A stretch of 64,000 bases of DNA from Pseudomonadota bacterium (lineage in GTDB: Bacteria > Pseudomonadota > Alphaproteobacteria > Sphingomonadales > Sphingomonadaceae). The notes beneath the pieces were generated by a model, which saw nothing but the letters and a program-made list of their open reading frames with translations, ran no database searches and had not been told where the DNA came from. The stretch lies in NCBI GenBank assembly GCA_029779535.1, contig JAKPAG010000054.1, positions 52,979 through 116,978 of the forward strand. Reading direction: 5' to 3'. A program made the translations under genes and the position numbers. Below are positions 44,228 to 54,244 of this stretch, piece by piece (positions within the stretch are counted from its first letter, which is position 1; each line of letters starts with the position of its first letter).

Positions 44228-44263
44228 GCGCGGGACGCGCTAAGGTGGACTCAGGAGAGTCCC

Positions 44264-45037
44264 ATGCTTGAAGTCCACCAGTTCCCCTGCCTGTCCGACA
44301 ATTACGGCTACCTGCTGCACGACCCCGACAGCGGCGAGACCGTGTGCATCGACACCCCCGACGCCCAGGCCTACCTGCGCGAGGCGGCGCACAAGGAATG
44401 GCAGATCACCCAGATCTGGAACACCCACTGGCACCCCGACCATTCCGGCGGGAACGAGGCGATCAAGGCCGCGACCGGCTGCACGGTGACTGCATCGGCC
44501 GTGGATGCGCCGCGCACCCCGGCGGTCGACCGCACGGTCGGCCAGGGCGACAAGGTCTCGATCGGCGCCTTCGATTTCACCGTGATCGACGTTGGCGGGC
44601 ATACCAACGGCCACATCGCCCTGCACTGCGCGGCGGCCGACATGGCCTTTGTCGGCGATGCACTGTTCGCGCTGGGTTGCGGACGGATGTTCGAAGGCAC
44701 GCCCGACCAGTTCTGGGCCAGCCTGTGCCGGCTGAAGGCATTGCCGCCTTCGACCATGCTCTATTGCGCGCACGAATATACCGCCAGCAACGCCCGTTTT
44801 GCGCTGCATGCCGATCCGGACAATGCAAAGCTGCGCGATTATGCCGCGCACATCGACAGGAACCGCGCCGCCGACATGCCCACGGTTCCCACCACGCTGA
44901 GCCGCGAACTGGCGACCAACCCGTTCCTGCGCGCGGACGATCCCGACATGCAGGCCCGCTGGGCCGATCGCGGTGCGATTGTCGGCGATCCGGTCGCCAC
45001 CTTCGCCGCCTTGCGCAGCGCCAAGGACACGTTCTGA
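44264..45037 (+). CDS. gloB: Hydroxyacylglutathione hydrolase (glyoxalase II)
   Basis: 257 residues. Metallo-beta-lactamase fold; hydrolyses S-lactoylglutathione in methylglyoxal detoxification. Metal motif THWHPDHSGG (H55, H57, D59, H60), DVGGHTNGHI, FVGDALFALGCGRMFEG, CAHEYTASNARFA and the C-terminal RSAKDTF, all typical. AGGAGAG lies before the ATG. Four bases after it a quinone oxidoreductase gene starts. Confidence 0.95.
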   Translation: MLEVHQFPCLSDNYGYLLHDPDSGETVCIDTPDAQAYLREAAHKEWQITQIWNTHWHPDHSGGNEAIKAATGCTVTASAVDAPRTPAVDRTVGQGDKVSIGAFDFTVIDVGGHTNGHIALHCAAADMAFVGDALFALGCGRMFEGTPDQFWASLCRLKALPPSTMLYCAHEYTASNARFALHADPDNAKLRDYAAHIDRNRAADMPTVPTTLSRELATNPFLRADDPDMQARWADRGAIVGDPVATFAALRSAKDTF

Positions 45038-45041
45038 ACCC

Positions 45042-46016
45042 ATGCAGGCCCTGACTGTCAGCCACCTTTCGCCCGACCTGTCGGGCGTGGCCCTGCTCGA
45101 TCTGCCCATGCCGCAGCGCAAGGCGGGGCAAGTGCTGGTGCGCGTCCACGCCACCTCGCTCAACTTTCCCGACCTGCTGATGACCAGGGGCGAATACCAG
45201 TTCAAGCCCGAGCCGCCGTTCGTCCTGGGGCTGGAACTGGCCGGCGAAGTGGTCGAGGCGGACGCAGGCAGCCCGCTTCCCGTCGGCACGCGGGTGATGG
45301 GCGGCAGCAAGGGCGGCTGCATGGCGCAATACGCCGCGCTCGATCCGTCGGCGCTGCGCCCGATTCCCGAGGGCATCGACTATCCCACCGCCGCCGCGCT
45401 CGGCGCGGCTTACGGCACGGCCTATACCGCGCTGGTCGAGATCGGCGGGCTGAAGGTGGGGGACTGGGTGCTGGTCCACGGCGCCACCGGCGGCGTCGGC
45501 CTGGCGGCGGCAGACCTGGCCAAGGCGCTGGGCGCGAAAGTGATCGCCACCACCGGCTCCCCCGCCAAGCTGGAAGCGCTGAAGGCCGCCTGCAATCCCG
45601 ACGCCGCGATCCTGGCCGAAGGCCGCTTTCGCGAGGCAGTGGCCGAAATCACCGGCGGACGCCTGTGCGATCTGGTCTACGATCCGGTTGGCGGCGATAT
45701 TTTTGATGAAAGCACCCGCTGCGTCGCCTTTGGCGGCAAGCTGCTGGTGATCGGCTTTGCCGGCGGGCGGATCGCGGACGTGTCGACCAACATCCCGCTG
45801 ATCAAGGGCTTCTCGATCGTCGGCGTGCGCGCTGGCGAATATGCCCGTCGCTTTCCCGAACGCGGCAAGGCCGTGCGCGAGGCGATGCTGGCGCTGGCCG
45901 CTTCGGGTAAGCTGCACCCCCACATCGACCGCATGCTGCCGCTGGAGCGCTGGCGCGAAGCCTTCGACGCGATGGCCGCGCGGCGAATCGTGGGCAAAGT
46001 GGTGCTGCTGCCCTAG
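45042..46016 (+). CDS. NADPH:quinone oxidoreductase family protein (MDR)
   Basis: 324 residues. Zinc-independent MDR: SLNFPDLLMTRGEYQ, LGLELAGEVVEAD, VHGATGGVGLAAADLAKALGAKVIATTG, FGGKLLVIGFAGGRI. It starts 4 bases after gloB and is probably cotranscribed, which would put it in carbonyl or quinone detoxification. It converges with the GH125 gene (2 bases between stops). Exact substrate unknown. Confidence 0.88.
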   Translation: MQALTVSHLSPDLSGVALLDLPMPQRKAGQVLVRVHATSLNFPDLLMTRGEYQFKPEPPFVLGLELAGEVVEADAGSPLPVGTRVMGGSKGGCMAQYAALDPSALRPIPEGIDYPTAAALGAAYGTAYTALVEIGGLKVGDWVLVHGATGGVGLAAADLAKALGAKVIATTGSPAKLEALKAACNPDAAILAEGRFREAVAEITGGRLCDLVYDPVGGDIFDESTRCVAFGGKLLVIGFAGGRIADVSTNIPLIKGFSIVGVRAGEYARRFPERGKAVREAMLALAASGKLHPHIDRMLPLERWREAFDAMAARRIVGKVVLLP

Positions 46017-46018
46017 GG

Positions 46019-47521
46019 TCAGGCCCCAAAGTCGAGCGCCAGCAGGTGCGGGCGCTCGTCGGCCAGCTTGACGATCAGTTCCCCGAACAGCCCGTTGACC
46101 CAGGCGAACCAGGCGCGGGTATATTTCGCCGGATCGTCGGCATCGAAGCTTTCGTGCATGAATCCGGTTCCGGCGTGGGTCGCGCGCAGGGTGCGCAGGG
46201 CAGCCGTGATCACCGCCTCGTCGTCGCTCGACAGGGCGCGCAGCACGATCGACATCGGCCAGACCTGCCCTTCGCCGATGTGGGGCCCGCCGACGCCTTC
46301 CGCCGCGCGCCCGCGAAAGAACCACGGATTCGCCTCGCTCCATACGGCATCGGCGGTGGTGCGCCACAGCGGGTAATCGGCCGGCAGGCAGCGCAGATAG
46401 GCCAGCCCCAGCAGGCTGGGGACATTGGCATCGTCCATGAACAGGTGGTTGCCGAAACCATCGGTTTCATAGGCAAAGACTTGCCGTCCATCGGGCAGTT
46501 GCATCACCCCGTGCTTGAACACCGCCGCCTCCACTTCGGCCGCAAGTGCGGTGGCGTCCTGCGCCAGCACATCGTCCTTCAGCACCGCCCCGGCCAGCGA
46601 GGCCAGTTCCCGCAAGGTCGCCACCGCGAACAGGTTGCCCGGGATATTGCAGGGATAGGTGCAGGCATCGTCCGACGGGCGGAAGGCGGAATGGATCAGC
46701 CCGGTCTTGCGGGTCGGCACGCCGATCCCGGCCAGCGTGGTTTCGGTCGGCTGGGTGGAGTGGCGCTGGAAGCGGTAGGGACCGGGACCGGTCAGCCGCT
46801 GCTGCTCGCGAAAGGTCGCAACGATCAGCCGCGCGGCATTGGCCCAGGTGGCATCGAAGGGTTCGGTATCACCGCTCGCCTGCCAGTAATCGTGCGCCAG
46901 GCGCAGGACATAGCACAGCGAATCGACCTCCCATTTGCGTTCGGCCACTCCCGGCTTCATCTCGGTCCGGTCGCTGCGCGCCCAGTGCAGCCCGGCCCGG
47001 TCGTCCAGGTCGCGCAGGAAGGCATTGGCATAGGGATCGGCCAGCACGCAGCGCGCATGGCGGCGGATCAGCCCGCGATAGAGCCGGCGCAGGCCGTCAT
47101 CATGGCGGACCAGGTGCAGGTAAGGCCGCAGCTGCGCCGCGCTGTCGCGCAGCCACAGCGCCGGAATATCACCGGTGATGACGAAGGCATCGTCGCGGCC
47201 CTGGTGCTCGCCCAGGAACACCGTGGTATCCAGCGTGTTGGGAAAGCAGTTGCCGAACAGCCAGGCCAGCTCGGGATCGCGGATCAGGCGGGTGACGCGG
47301 TCGATCTCGCGCTCGACCACCTTGGAAACGAAGCGGCGCTCGGCCACGGGCGGGCGGTTGGACTGGAACATCGGCACATCCTGGCTGGCCTGCGCCGCGC
47401 GCGGCCGTGCCGGCACCAGCAGCAAGGCGCTGCCCGCGGCAAGGAACGAACGGCGACTGGCGGCGGATCGGGACACTGGCCGCAGGGTGGCGGGATTGGC
47501 GGATCGTGGCAAGTCCTGCAC
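46019..47521 (-). CDS. GH125 exo-alpha-1,6-mannosidase-like glycosidase, exported
   Basis: 500 residues. N terminus has twin-arginine-type export sequence SRRSFLAAGSALLLVPA, so probably Tat-exported. Glycoside hydrolase family 125 (formerly DUF1237) signatures: FGNCFPNTLDTTV, IPALWLRDSAAQLRPYL with the likely general acid D126, KWEVDSLCYVL, FRPSDDACTYPCNIPGN, FMDDANVPSLLGL and TGFMHESFDADDP. Family members remove alpha-1,6-linked mannose without calcium. No other mannan or N-glycan utilisation genes are next to it. It converges on the quinone oxidoreductase gene and is divergent from purB. Confidence 0.88.
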   Translation of the reverse strand: MQDLPRSANPATLRPVSRSAASRRSFLAAGSALLLVPARPRAAQASQDVPMFQSNRPPVAERRFVSKVVEREIDRVTRLIRDPELAWLFGNCFPNTLDTTVFLGEHQGRDDAFVITGDIPALWLRDSAAQLRPYLHLVRHDDGLRRLYRGLIRRHARCVLADPYANAFLRDLDDRAGLHWARSDRTEMKPGVAERKWEVDSLCYVLRLAHDYWQASGDTEPFDATWANAARLIVATFREQQRLTGPGPYRFQRHSTQPTETTLAGIGVPTRKTGLIHSAFRPSDDACTYPCNIPGNLFAVATLRELASLAGAVLKDDVLAQDATALAAEVEAAVFKHGVMQLPDGRQVFAYETDGFGNHLFMDDANVPSLLGLAYLRCLPADYPLWRTTADAVWSEANPWFFRGRAAEGVGGPHIGEGQVWPMSIVLRALSSDDEAVITAALRTLRATHAGTGFMHESFDADDPAKYTRAWFAWVNGLFGELIVKLADERPHLLALDFGA

Positions 47522-47599
47522 CGGTTGGCCGCTACCGCCCCTTGCCTTCGCGCCGCGCGCGCCCTAGCGGCAGCCGCGTAGCCACGAAGGAGTCGAACC

Positions 47600-48913
<1,314 letters not shown>

Positions 48914-48923
48914 ACCGGCGTCT

Positions 48924-48944
48924 GGGGCGCGCTTGCGCCCCTTT
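48924..48944 (+). terminator. Terminator after purB
   Basis: Seven-base perfect stem (GGGGCGC at 48924-48930, GCGCCCC at 48935-48941), GCTT loop, then TTTCGCTT. It lies 10 bases after the purB stop. Confidence 0.8.
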
Positions 48945-49001
48945 CGCTTCGCGCCTAGCATCGCCGGGCAAAGGACTGATCGGGATGGAGGTTGAACGAC
49001 C

Positions 49002-49319
49002 ATGCGGGTGATCCGGACGATCGTGTGGGTGCTGCTTGGCGTCGCCCTGCTGCTGTTCTCGCTCAACAACTGGAACGACGTCGAAGTGAAGATCTGGGAG
49101 GGGCTGATCCTCCAGACCAAGCTGCCCGCCCTTGTCGTCGTCTCGTTCCTCGTCGGGCTGCTGCCGATGTGGCTGCTGCACAAGGGTGCGCGCTGGCGGC
49201 TCAACCGGCGGATCGCCAACCTTGAAAACACGGTGCGGGCCACCACCGCCACCCAGCCGGCCAACATCGCCAATACCACACAGCTTGACGCCGCCGCACA
49301 GGAGAATCCCCCGGCATGA
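49002..49319 (+). CDS. LapA family membrane protein
   Basis: 105 residues. Two membrane helices (IVWVLLGVALLLFSLNNW and LVVVSFLVGLLPMWLLH) and a cytoplasmic helical tail (RRIANLENTVRATTA), the architecture of LapA/DUF1049, which helps control LPS synthesis in E. coli. GGAGG precedes the ATG. The stop overlaps the pyrF start (49316-49319). Role here is inferred from family only. Confidence 0.8.
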   Translation: MRVIRTIVWVLLGVALLLFSLNNWNDVEVKIWEGLILQTKLPALVVVSFLVGLLPMWLLHKGARWRLNRRIANLENTVRATTATQPANIANTTQLDAAAQENPPA

Positions 49320-50005
49320 ACACCAATCCGATCTACCTCGCGCTTGATTTCCCCCGGCTGGAAACCGCCGAAGCGGTGGCGCGCAAGGTTGCGGGGCATA
49401 TCGGCGGACTGAAGCTGGGACTGGAATTCTTCTGCGCCCATGGCCACCACGGGGTGCATGAAATCGCCAAGATCGGCCTGCCGATCTTCCTTGACCTCAA
49501 GCTGCACGACATTCCCAACACGGTCGCCGGCGCGATGCAGGCGATCCATGTGCTGGAACCGTCGATCGTCACCGTCCACGCTGGCGGCGGACGCGCCATG
49601 ATGGAAGATGCCAAGGCGGCGGCGGGCGAACATTGCAAGGTGGTCGGCGTGACGCTGCTGACCAGCCTGGATGAAGGCGACATGGCCGCAACCGGGATTG
49701 GCGGCACGGCGCACGATCAGGTCATGCGGCTGGCCGACCTTGCCCATTCCTCGGGCCTGGATGGCATCGTCTGTTCCGGCCACGAAGTGGCGGCGGTCCA
49801 TTCGCAGTGGAAGGACGGCTTCTTCGTCGTCCCCGGGCTGCGCCCCGCCGATCCGCACGGCAAGGGCTCCCACGGCGACCAGAAACGCACCGTCACCCCG
49901 CGCCAGGCCCGCGATGCCGGGGCCAGCGTGCTGGTGATCGGCCGCCCGATCGCCCGCGCCGAAGACCCGGTTGCCGCCGCCCGCGCGATCGAGGGAACGC
50001 TCTAG
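49316..50005 (+). CDS. pyrF: Orotidine 5'-phosphate decarboxylase
   Basis: 229 residues. Last step of UMP synthesis. FLDLKLHDIPNTVAGAM carries the catalytic DxKxxD network; TPRQARDAGASVLVIGRPI binds phosphate. The length is normal. Coupled to lapA-like by ATGA overlap. The SIMPL gene starts 61 bases downstream. Confidence 0.96.
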   Translation: MNTNPIYLALDFPRLETAEAVARKVAGHIGGLKLGLEFFCAHGHHGVHEIAKIGLPIFLDLKLHDIPNTVAGAMQAIHVLEPSIVTVHAGGGRAMMEDAKAAAGEHCKVVGVTLLTSLDEGDMAATGIGGTAHDQVMRLADLAHSSGLDGIVCSGHEVAAVHSQWKDGFFVVPGLRPADPHGKGSHGDQKRTVTPRQARDAGASVLVIGRPIARAEDPVAAARAIEGTL

Positions 50006-50066
50006 GTTCAGCCCCGCGAAAGCCAGGCACGGGCATGTGCGGTTCATGATGCGAAGGAGTATCGCC

Positions 50067-50813
50067 ATGAAATCGCTCAATAAGGCCCTGACCCCTCTGG
50101 CCCTTGCCCTGGCCCTGCCAGGCGCCGCCATGGCGCAGAACGCCCAGTCCGGGCCGGTTCTCGCCGCCGGCAGCACGGTGCTGACCGTGACCGGCGAAGG
50201 CCGCACCGCCCGCGCGCCGGACCTCGCCGTGTTCAGCGCCGGGGTAACCAGCCAGGCCCCCACCGCCGGCGCGGCGATGAGCGCCAATGCCGCGCAGATG
50301 AACAAGGTGATCGCCGCGCTGAAGGCCGCCGGGATTGCCGACAAGGACGTCCAGACCAGCCAGATCTCGCTCAGCCCGGTCTATGCCGAACAGCCGATCG
50401 GCCCCAATGGTATCGCCCGCGCGCCGCGCATCGTCGGCTATCAGGCGACCAACACGGTTAGCGTCAGGCAGCGCGATTTGAAGCAGTTCGGCAAGGTGCT
50501 CGACACGCTGGTCGCGTCCGGCGCGAACGAAGTGAACGGGCCGAATTTCCAGCTCGACAATGCCGATGCCGCGCTGGACGAAGCGCGCGTGGCCGCGATC
50601 AAGGCCGCGCGCGCCCGCGCCGAGCTTTACGCCAAAGCCTCAGGCCTGCGCGTGGTGCGGATGCTGACGATCAGCGAAAGCGGCGGCTATGTCCCGCAGC
50701 CCAAGTTCGCCTTTGCCGAGGCACGAATGGCCGATGGCATGCCCACCCCGGTCGCCGCCGGGCAGGTCGAACTGAGCGCCAGCGTCACCGTGCAGTTCGA
50801 ACTGGCGCCTTGA
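50067..50813 (+). CDS. SIMPL domain (DUF541) exported protein
   Basis: 248 residues. Signal peptide MKSLNKALTPLALALALPGAAMA. The mature protein is a single SIMPL domain: LTVTGEGRTARAPDLAVFSAGV, NKVIAALKAAGIADKDVQTSQISL, GYQATNTVSVRQRDLKQFGKV and ARARAELYAKASGLRV. The family is periplasmic or outer membrane associated and of uncertain function. AAGGAG precedes the ATG. It sits between pyrF and trpF, an accessory insert in that otherwise common order. Confidence 0.87.
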   Translation: MKSLNKALTPLALALALPGAAMAQNAQSGPVLAAGSTVLTVTGEGRTARAPDLAVFSAGVTSQAPTAGAAMSANAAQMNKVIAALKAAGIADKDVQTSQISLSPVYAEQPIGPNGIARAPRIVGYQATNTVSVRQRDLKQFGKVLDTLVASGANEVNGPNFQLDNADAALDEARVAAIKAARARAELYAKASGLRVVRMLTISESGGYVPQPKFAFAEARMADGMPTPVAAGQVELSASVTVQFELAP

Positions 50814-50839
50814 GCGCGGCCACGCTAACCGGCGGGGGT

Positions 50840-51481
50840 ATGACTGCCCCTGCCATCAAGCTTTGCGGCCTGACCACGCCCGAAACGCTCGACGCGGCGA
50901 TTGCCGCGCGTGCCGACCATTTCGGACTGATGTTCTATGCGAACAGCCCGCGTTACGCCTCGCTCGAGGTAGCGCGCGCGCTCGGCCAGCGCGCCGCCGG
51001 GCGGATCGGCCGGGTCGGCGTGTTCGTCGATGCCGATGACGCGCAGATTGCCGCCGCCGCAGCAGCAGCCGGGCTCGACACGCTGCAACTGCACGGCCAG
51101 GAGAGCCCTGAGCGGGTGGCACAGCTGCGCCAGCGCCACGGCCTGCCGGTGTGGAAGGTGCTGTCTGTCGCCACCGCCGAAGATGTGGCCAGGGCGCGAG
51201 CTTATGTCGGCACGGCCGACCTGGTGCTGTTCGACGCCAAGACGCCCAAGGGCGCCTTGCAGGGCGGCATGGGCCTGAAGTTCGACTGGTCGCTGCTGTC
51301 CGCGTGGAAGGCCGCCTGTCCCTGGGGCCTGGCGGGCGGGCTATCGCCCGATAACGTTGCCGAAGCCGTGCGGCTGACCGGCGCGCCGCTGGTCGATACC
51401 TCGTCGGGCATCGAAAGCGCGCCCGGGATAAAGGACCCGGCAAAGATCGCCGCCTTCTGCGCGGCCGCCAGATCGGCATAG
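50840..51481 (+). CDS. trpF: Phosphoribosylanthranilate isomerase
   Basis: 213 residues from the ATG at 50840 preceded by GGCGGGGGT; an in-frame TTG ten codons upstream overlaps the SIMPL stop and is less likely. TIM barrel of tryptophan synthesis: AIKLCGLTTPETLDAA with the catalytic Cys, FGLMFYANSPRY, LQLHGQESPE, and LAGGLSPDNVAEAV, VDTSSGIE near the phosphate site. trpB follows after an antisense outer membrane gene rather than directly. Confidence 0.95.
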   Translation: MTAPAIKLCGLTTPETLDAAIAARADHFGLMFYANSPRYASLEVARALGQRAAGRIGRVGVFVDADDAQIAAAAAAAGLDTLQLHGQESPERVAQLRQRHGLPVWKVLSVATAEDVARARAYVGTADLVLFDAKTPKGALQGGMGLKFDWSLLSAWKAACPWGLAGGLSPDNVAEAVRLTGAPLVDTSSGIESAPGIKDPAKIAAFCAAARSA

Positions 51482-51482
51482 T

Positions 51483-51514
51483 AAAAGGGGCGACCCGCCT
51501 GCGGGCCGCCCCTT
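51483..51514 (-). terminator. Bidirectional hairpin between trpF and the outer membrane gene
   Basis: GGGGCG-A-CCCGC at 51487-51498 pairs with GCGGG-C-CGCCCC to 51512, CT loop, one mismatch. Read on the minus strand it ends in CCCCTTTTA, so it suits the outer-membrane gene best; the trpF transcript may also stop here. Confidence 0.8.
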
Positions 51515-51536
51515 CGCTCGGTGGCTGGTTGTTCGA

Positions 51537-52001
51537 TCAGAACTTCACGCCCAGGCCCGCGACCACGGCGTTGCCGTCCTGGCGGTTCTGGTCGAGGAAG
51601 AAGTGGCGATATTCGACCTTGGCGTAGAGGTTCTTGCCAAAGCCCTGCTCATAGCCCGCGCCGAGGTGAACGGCATCGTTGTTGCAGCCCGTGCAGGTCT
51701 CGGTGGTGTAGCCCGAGGCGGCATAGAGCTTGCCCTTTTCGCCGACCTTGGTGCCCAGGCGGCCGGTGAAGCCCCAGGAAACCTTGGTGCCGCTGTCGGC
51801 GATCTTGTCGCCCGACACTTCGGCGCCGGCGAACAGGGTCTGGCCCAGGTCGAAATCGTAGCCCGCAGCGACGCCGTAGGTGTCCTGCGTGTAGCCGTTG
51901 GTCCAGAACACGCCGCCGCGCGCTTCGACGCGGGCTTCGTTCGCCATGGCCGGGGTCGCGGTGGCCGCAATGGCGAGCAGCGGGAGAAGAACCTTACGCA
52001 T
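51537..52001 (-). CDS. Small outer-membrane beta-barrel protein
   Basis: 154 residues. Signal peptide MRKVLLPLLAIAATATPAMA. The mature part alternates hydrophobic and polar residues in about eight strands (VEARGGVFWTNGY, YGVAAGYDFDLG, LFAGAEVSG, KLYAASGYTTE, VHLGAGYEQGF, LYAKVEYRHFF, VVAGLGVKF) and ends in Phe, the usual BAM recognition residue. Two cysteines in ETCTGCNND could form a loop disulfide. AAGGAG precedes the ATG at 52001. Oriented against trpF and trpB. Porin-like or OmpA/OmpW-like barrel; specific role unknown. Confidence 0.85.
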   Translation of the reverse strand: MRKVLLPLLAIAATATPAMANEARVEARGGVFWTNGYTQDTYGVAAGYDFDLGQTLFAGAEVSGDKIADSGTKVSWGFTGRLGTKVGEKGKLYAASGYTTETCTGCNNDAVHLGAGYEQGFGKNLYAKVEYRHFFLDQNRQDGNAVVAGLGVKF

Positions 52002-52232
52002 AATCAAACTCCTTGGATATTCAGCCCTGTGACAGGGACGAGGCGGCAGGTAGGTCGCCATTCCTGTCGCTTCGATGAATTTGTTATTCATAAATTTTGT
52101 CGAAATTTCCATTTGTTGCATCTTTGCAACACATATTAATAACATCTGATAGTTACGTTGCGTGCAGTCACACCGGCAAAAGCCCGCAAAGGCTGGACTT
52201 CCGCGGCTGATAATGCCAAGCGCCAGCGCGTC
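52002..52232. promoter_or_regulatory. AT-rich divergent control region (outer-membrane gene / trpB)
   Basis: 231 bases between divergent genes; 52076-52160 is strikingly AT-rich for this genome. It contains a perfect inverted repeat TGTTGCA-TCTT-TGCAACA at 52114-52131, a good operator candidate. A seven-codon open frame (ATG at 52213, MPSASAS) ends with a TGA overlapping the trpB ATG. No Trp codons and no classical attenuator hairpins were seen. Confidence 0.55.
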
Positions 52233-53453
52233 ATGACCGTCCAAACCCCCGCGCCGAACACTTTTCGCAACCAGCCCGACGATCGCGGCCATTTTGGCCA
52301 GTTCGGGGGCCGGTACGTCGCCGAAACGCTGATGCCGCTGATCCTGGAGCTTGAGCGCGAATATACCGCCGCCAAGGCCGATCCCGCGTTTCACGCCCAG
52401 TTCGACGACCTGCTGGAACACTATGTCGGGCGCCCCAGCCCGCTCTATTTCGCTCCGCGCCTGACCGAGGACCTGGGCGGCGCGCAGATCTGGTTCAAGC
52501 GGGACGAGCTGAACCACACCGGCGCGCACAAGATCAACAACTGCATCGGCCAGATCCTGCTGGCGATGCGCATGGGCAAGACCCGGATCATCGCGGAAAC
52601 CGGCGCGGGCCAGCACGGCGTGGCCACCGCCACGGTCTGCGCGCGCTTCGGCCTGCCCTGCGTGATCTTCATGGGCGCGACCGACGTGGCCCGCCAGGCG
52701 CCCAACGTGTTCCGCATGAAGCTGCTGGGTGCCGAAGTGCGCCCGGTGACCGCTGGTGCCGCGACGCTGAAGGACGCGATGAACGAGGCGCTGCGCGACT
52801 GGGTCGCCAATGTCCACGACACCTTCTACATCATCGGCACCGCCGCCGGCCCGCACCCCTATCCGGAACTTGTCCGCGATTTCCAGAGCGTGATCGGCAA
52901 GGAAGCCCGCGCCCAGATGCTGGCCCGCACCGGCCGCCTGCCCGACCTGCTGGTCGCCGCGATCGGCGGGGGCAGCAACGCGATCGGGCTGTTCCACCCG
53001 TTCCTTGACGATCCCGAAGTGAAGATGATGGGCGTCGAAGCGGCGGGCTATGGCCTGGACAAGGACCACGCCGCCAGCCTTGCCGGCGGGCGCCCCGGCA
53101 TCCTCCACGGCAACAAGACCTACCTGCTGCAGGACGAGGACGGCCAGATCATCGAAGGCCACTCGATCAGCGCTGGCCTCGACTATCCCGGGATCGGCCC
53201 GGAACACGCCTGGCTGCGCGACGTTGGCCGGGTGGACTACACCAGCGTCACCGACGACGAGGCACTGGACGCATTCCAGCTGCTCTGCCGCACCGAAGGG
53301 ATCATCCCCGCGCTGGAGCCGAGCCACGCCATCGCCGCGGTCAGGAAGATCGCGCCCACCATGCCCAAGGACAGCATCATCCTGGTCAACCTGTGCGGAC
53401 GCGGCGACAAGGACATCTTCTCGGTTGCCGAACACCTGGGGGTGACGCTGTGA
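52233..53453 (+). CDS. trpB: Tryptophan synthase beta chain
   Basis: 406 residues from the ATG at 52233. PLP enzyme condensing indole with serine. [18 protein letters not shown] lysine in [32 protein letters not shown], and the C-terminal LCGRGDKD. An in-frame upstream extension from TTG 52158 adds 25 non-family residues and is rejected. No strong Shine-Dalgarno; translation may be coupled to the small upstream frame. The stop overlaps the trpA GTG (GTGA). Confidence 0.97.
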   Translation: MTVQTPAPNTFRNQPDDRGHFGQFGGRYVAETLMPLILELEREYTAAKADPAFHAQFDDLLEHYVGRPSPLYFAPRLTEDLGGAQIWFKRDELNHTGAHKINNCIGQILLAMRMGKTRIIAETGAGQHGVATATVCARFGLPCVIFMGATDVARQAPNVFRMKLLGAEVRPVTAGAATLKDAMNEALRDWVANVHDTFYIIGTAAGPHPYPELVRDFQSVIGKEARAQMLARTGRLPDLLVAAIGGGSNAIGLFHPFLDDPEVKMMGVEAAGYGLDKDHAASLAGGRPGILHGNKTYLLQDEDGQIIEGHSISAGLDYPGIGPEHAWLRDVGRVDYTSVTDDEALDAFQLLCRTEGIIPALEPSHAIAAVRKIAPTMPKDSIILVNLCGRGDKDIFSVAEHLGVTL

Positions 53454-54244
53454 GCCGCTTCGAACGCGCCTTTGCCAAGGGCCCGGCCCTGGTCTGCTTC
53501 GTCACCGGCGGCGATCCGACGCCCGATGCCACGCCCGCGATCCTCGACGCGCTGGTCGAAGGCGGGGTCGACGTGATCGAACTGGGCATGCCCTTTACCG
53601 ATCCGATGGCCGATGGCCCGGCGATCCAGAACGCCAACCTGCGCGCGCTGGGTGCCGGCACCACCACGGCCGATATCTTCCGCATCGCGGCTGATTTCCG
53701 CACCCGCCACGCCGATGTGCCGCTGATGCTGATGGGCTATGCCAATCCGATGACCATCCGCGGGTCTGAATGGTTCGCCGCCGAATGCCAGAAAGCCGGC
53801 GTGGACGGCGTGATCTGCGTCGACATCCCGCCCGAGGAAGACCCCGAGCTTGGCCCCGCCCTGCGCGCGGCGGGCGTCAGCCTGATCCGGCTGGCCACCC
53901 CCACCACCGATGCGGCGCGGCTGCCGGCGGTCCTAGAAGGATCGTCGGGCTTTCTCTATTACGTCTCGGTTGCCGGGATCACCGGCATGCAGCAGGCGGC
54001 GCAAACCTCGATCGAGGATGCGGTCGCCCGGCTGAAGCAGCACGCGTCGATCCCCGTCGTGGTCGGCTTTGGCGTGCGCACGCCGGAACAGGCCGGGGCG
54101 ATTGCCCGGGTTGCGGACGGCGTGGTGGTCGGCTCGGCCCTGGTCGATCTGGTCGGCCTGCATGGCGCGCGTGCCGCCGGCCCTGTGCGCGAATTGACCA
54201 AGGCGCTTGCCGACGCTGTTCATTCCGCTAGGGAAACGGCATGA
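53450..54244 (+). CDS. trpA: Tryptophan synthase alpha chain
   Basis: 264 residues from a GTG overlapping the trpB stop. It cleaves indole-glycerol phosphate. [12 protein letters not shown], catalytic Glu in [19 protein letters not shown], catalytic Asp in [23 protein letters not shown] and [12 protein letters not shown]. Its stop overlaps the accD start (54241-54244), so Trp and fatty acid synthesis genes are translated together. Confidence 0.97.
   Translation: MSRFERAFAKGPALVCFVTGGDPTPDATPAILDALVEGGVDVIELGMPFTDPMADGPAIQNANLRALGAGTTTADIFRIAADFRTRHADVPLMLMGYANPMTIRGSEWFAAECQKAGVDGVICVDIPPEEDPELGPALRAAGVSLIRLATPTTDAARLPAVLEGSSGFLYYVSVAGITGMQQAAQTSIEDAVARLKQHASIPVVVGFGVRTPEQAGAIARVADGVVVGSALVDLVGLHGARAAGPVRELTKALADAVHSARETA

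Noticed and set aside
52158..52232. N-terminal extension of trpB from TTG as a Trp leader
   Set aside because: It has a single Trp codon, no alternative hairpins, and no resemblance to TrpB N termini.
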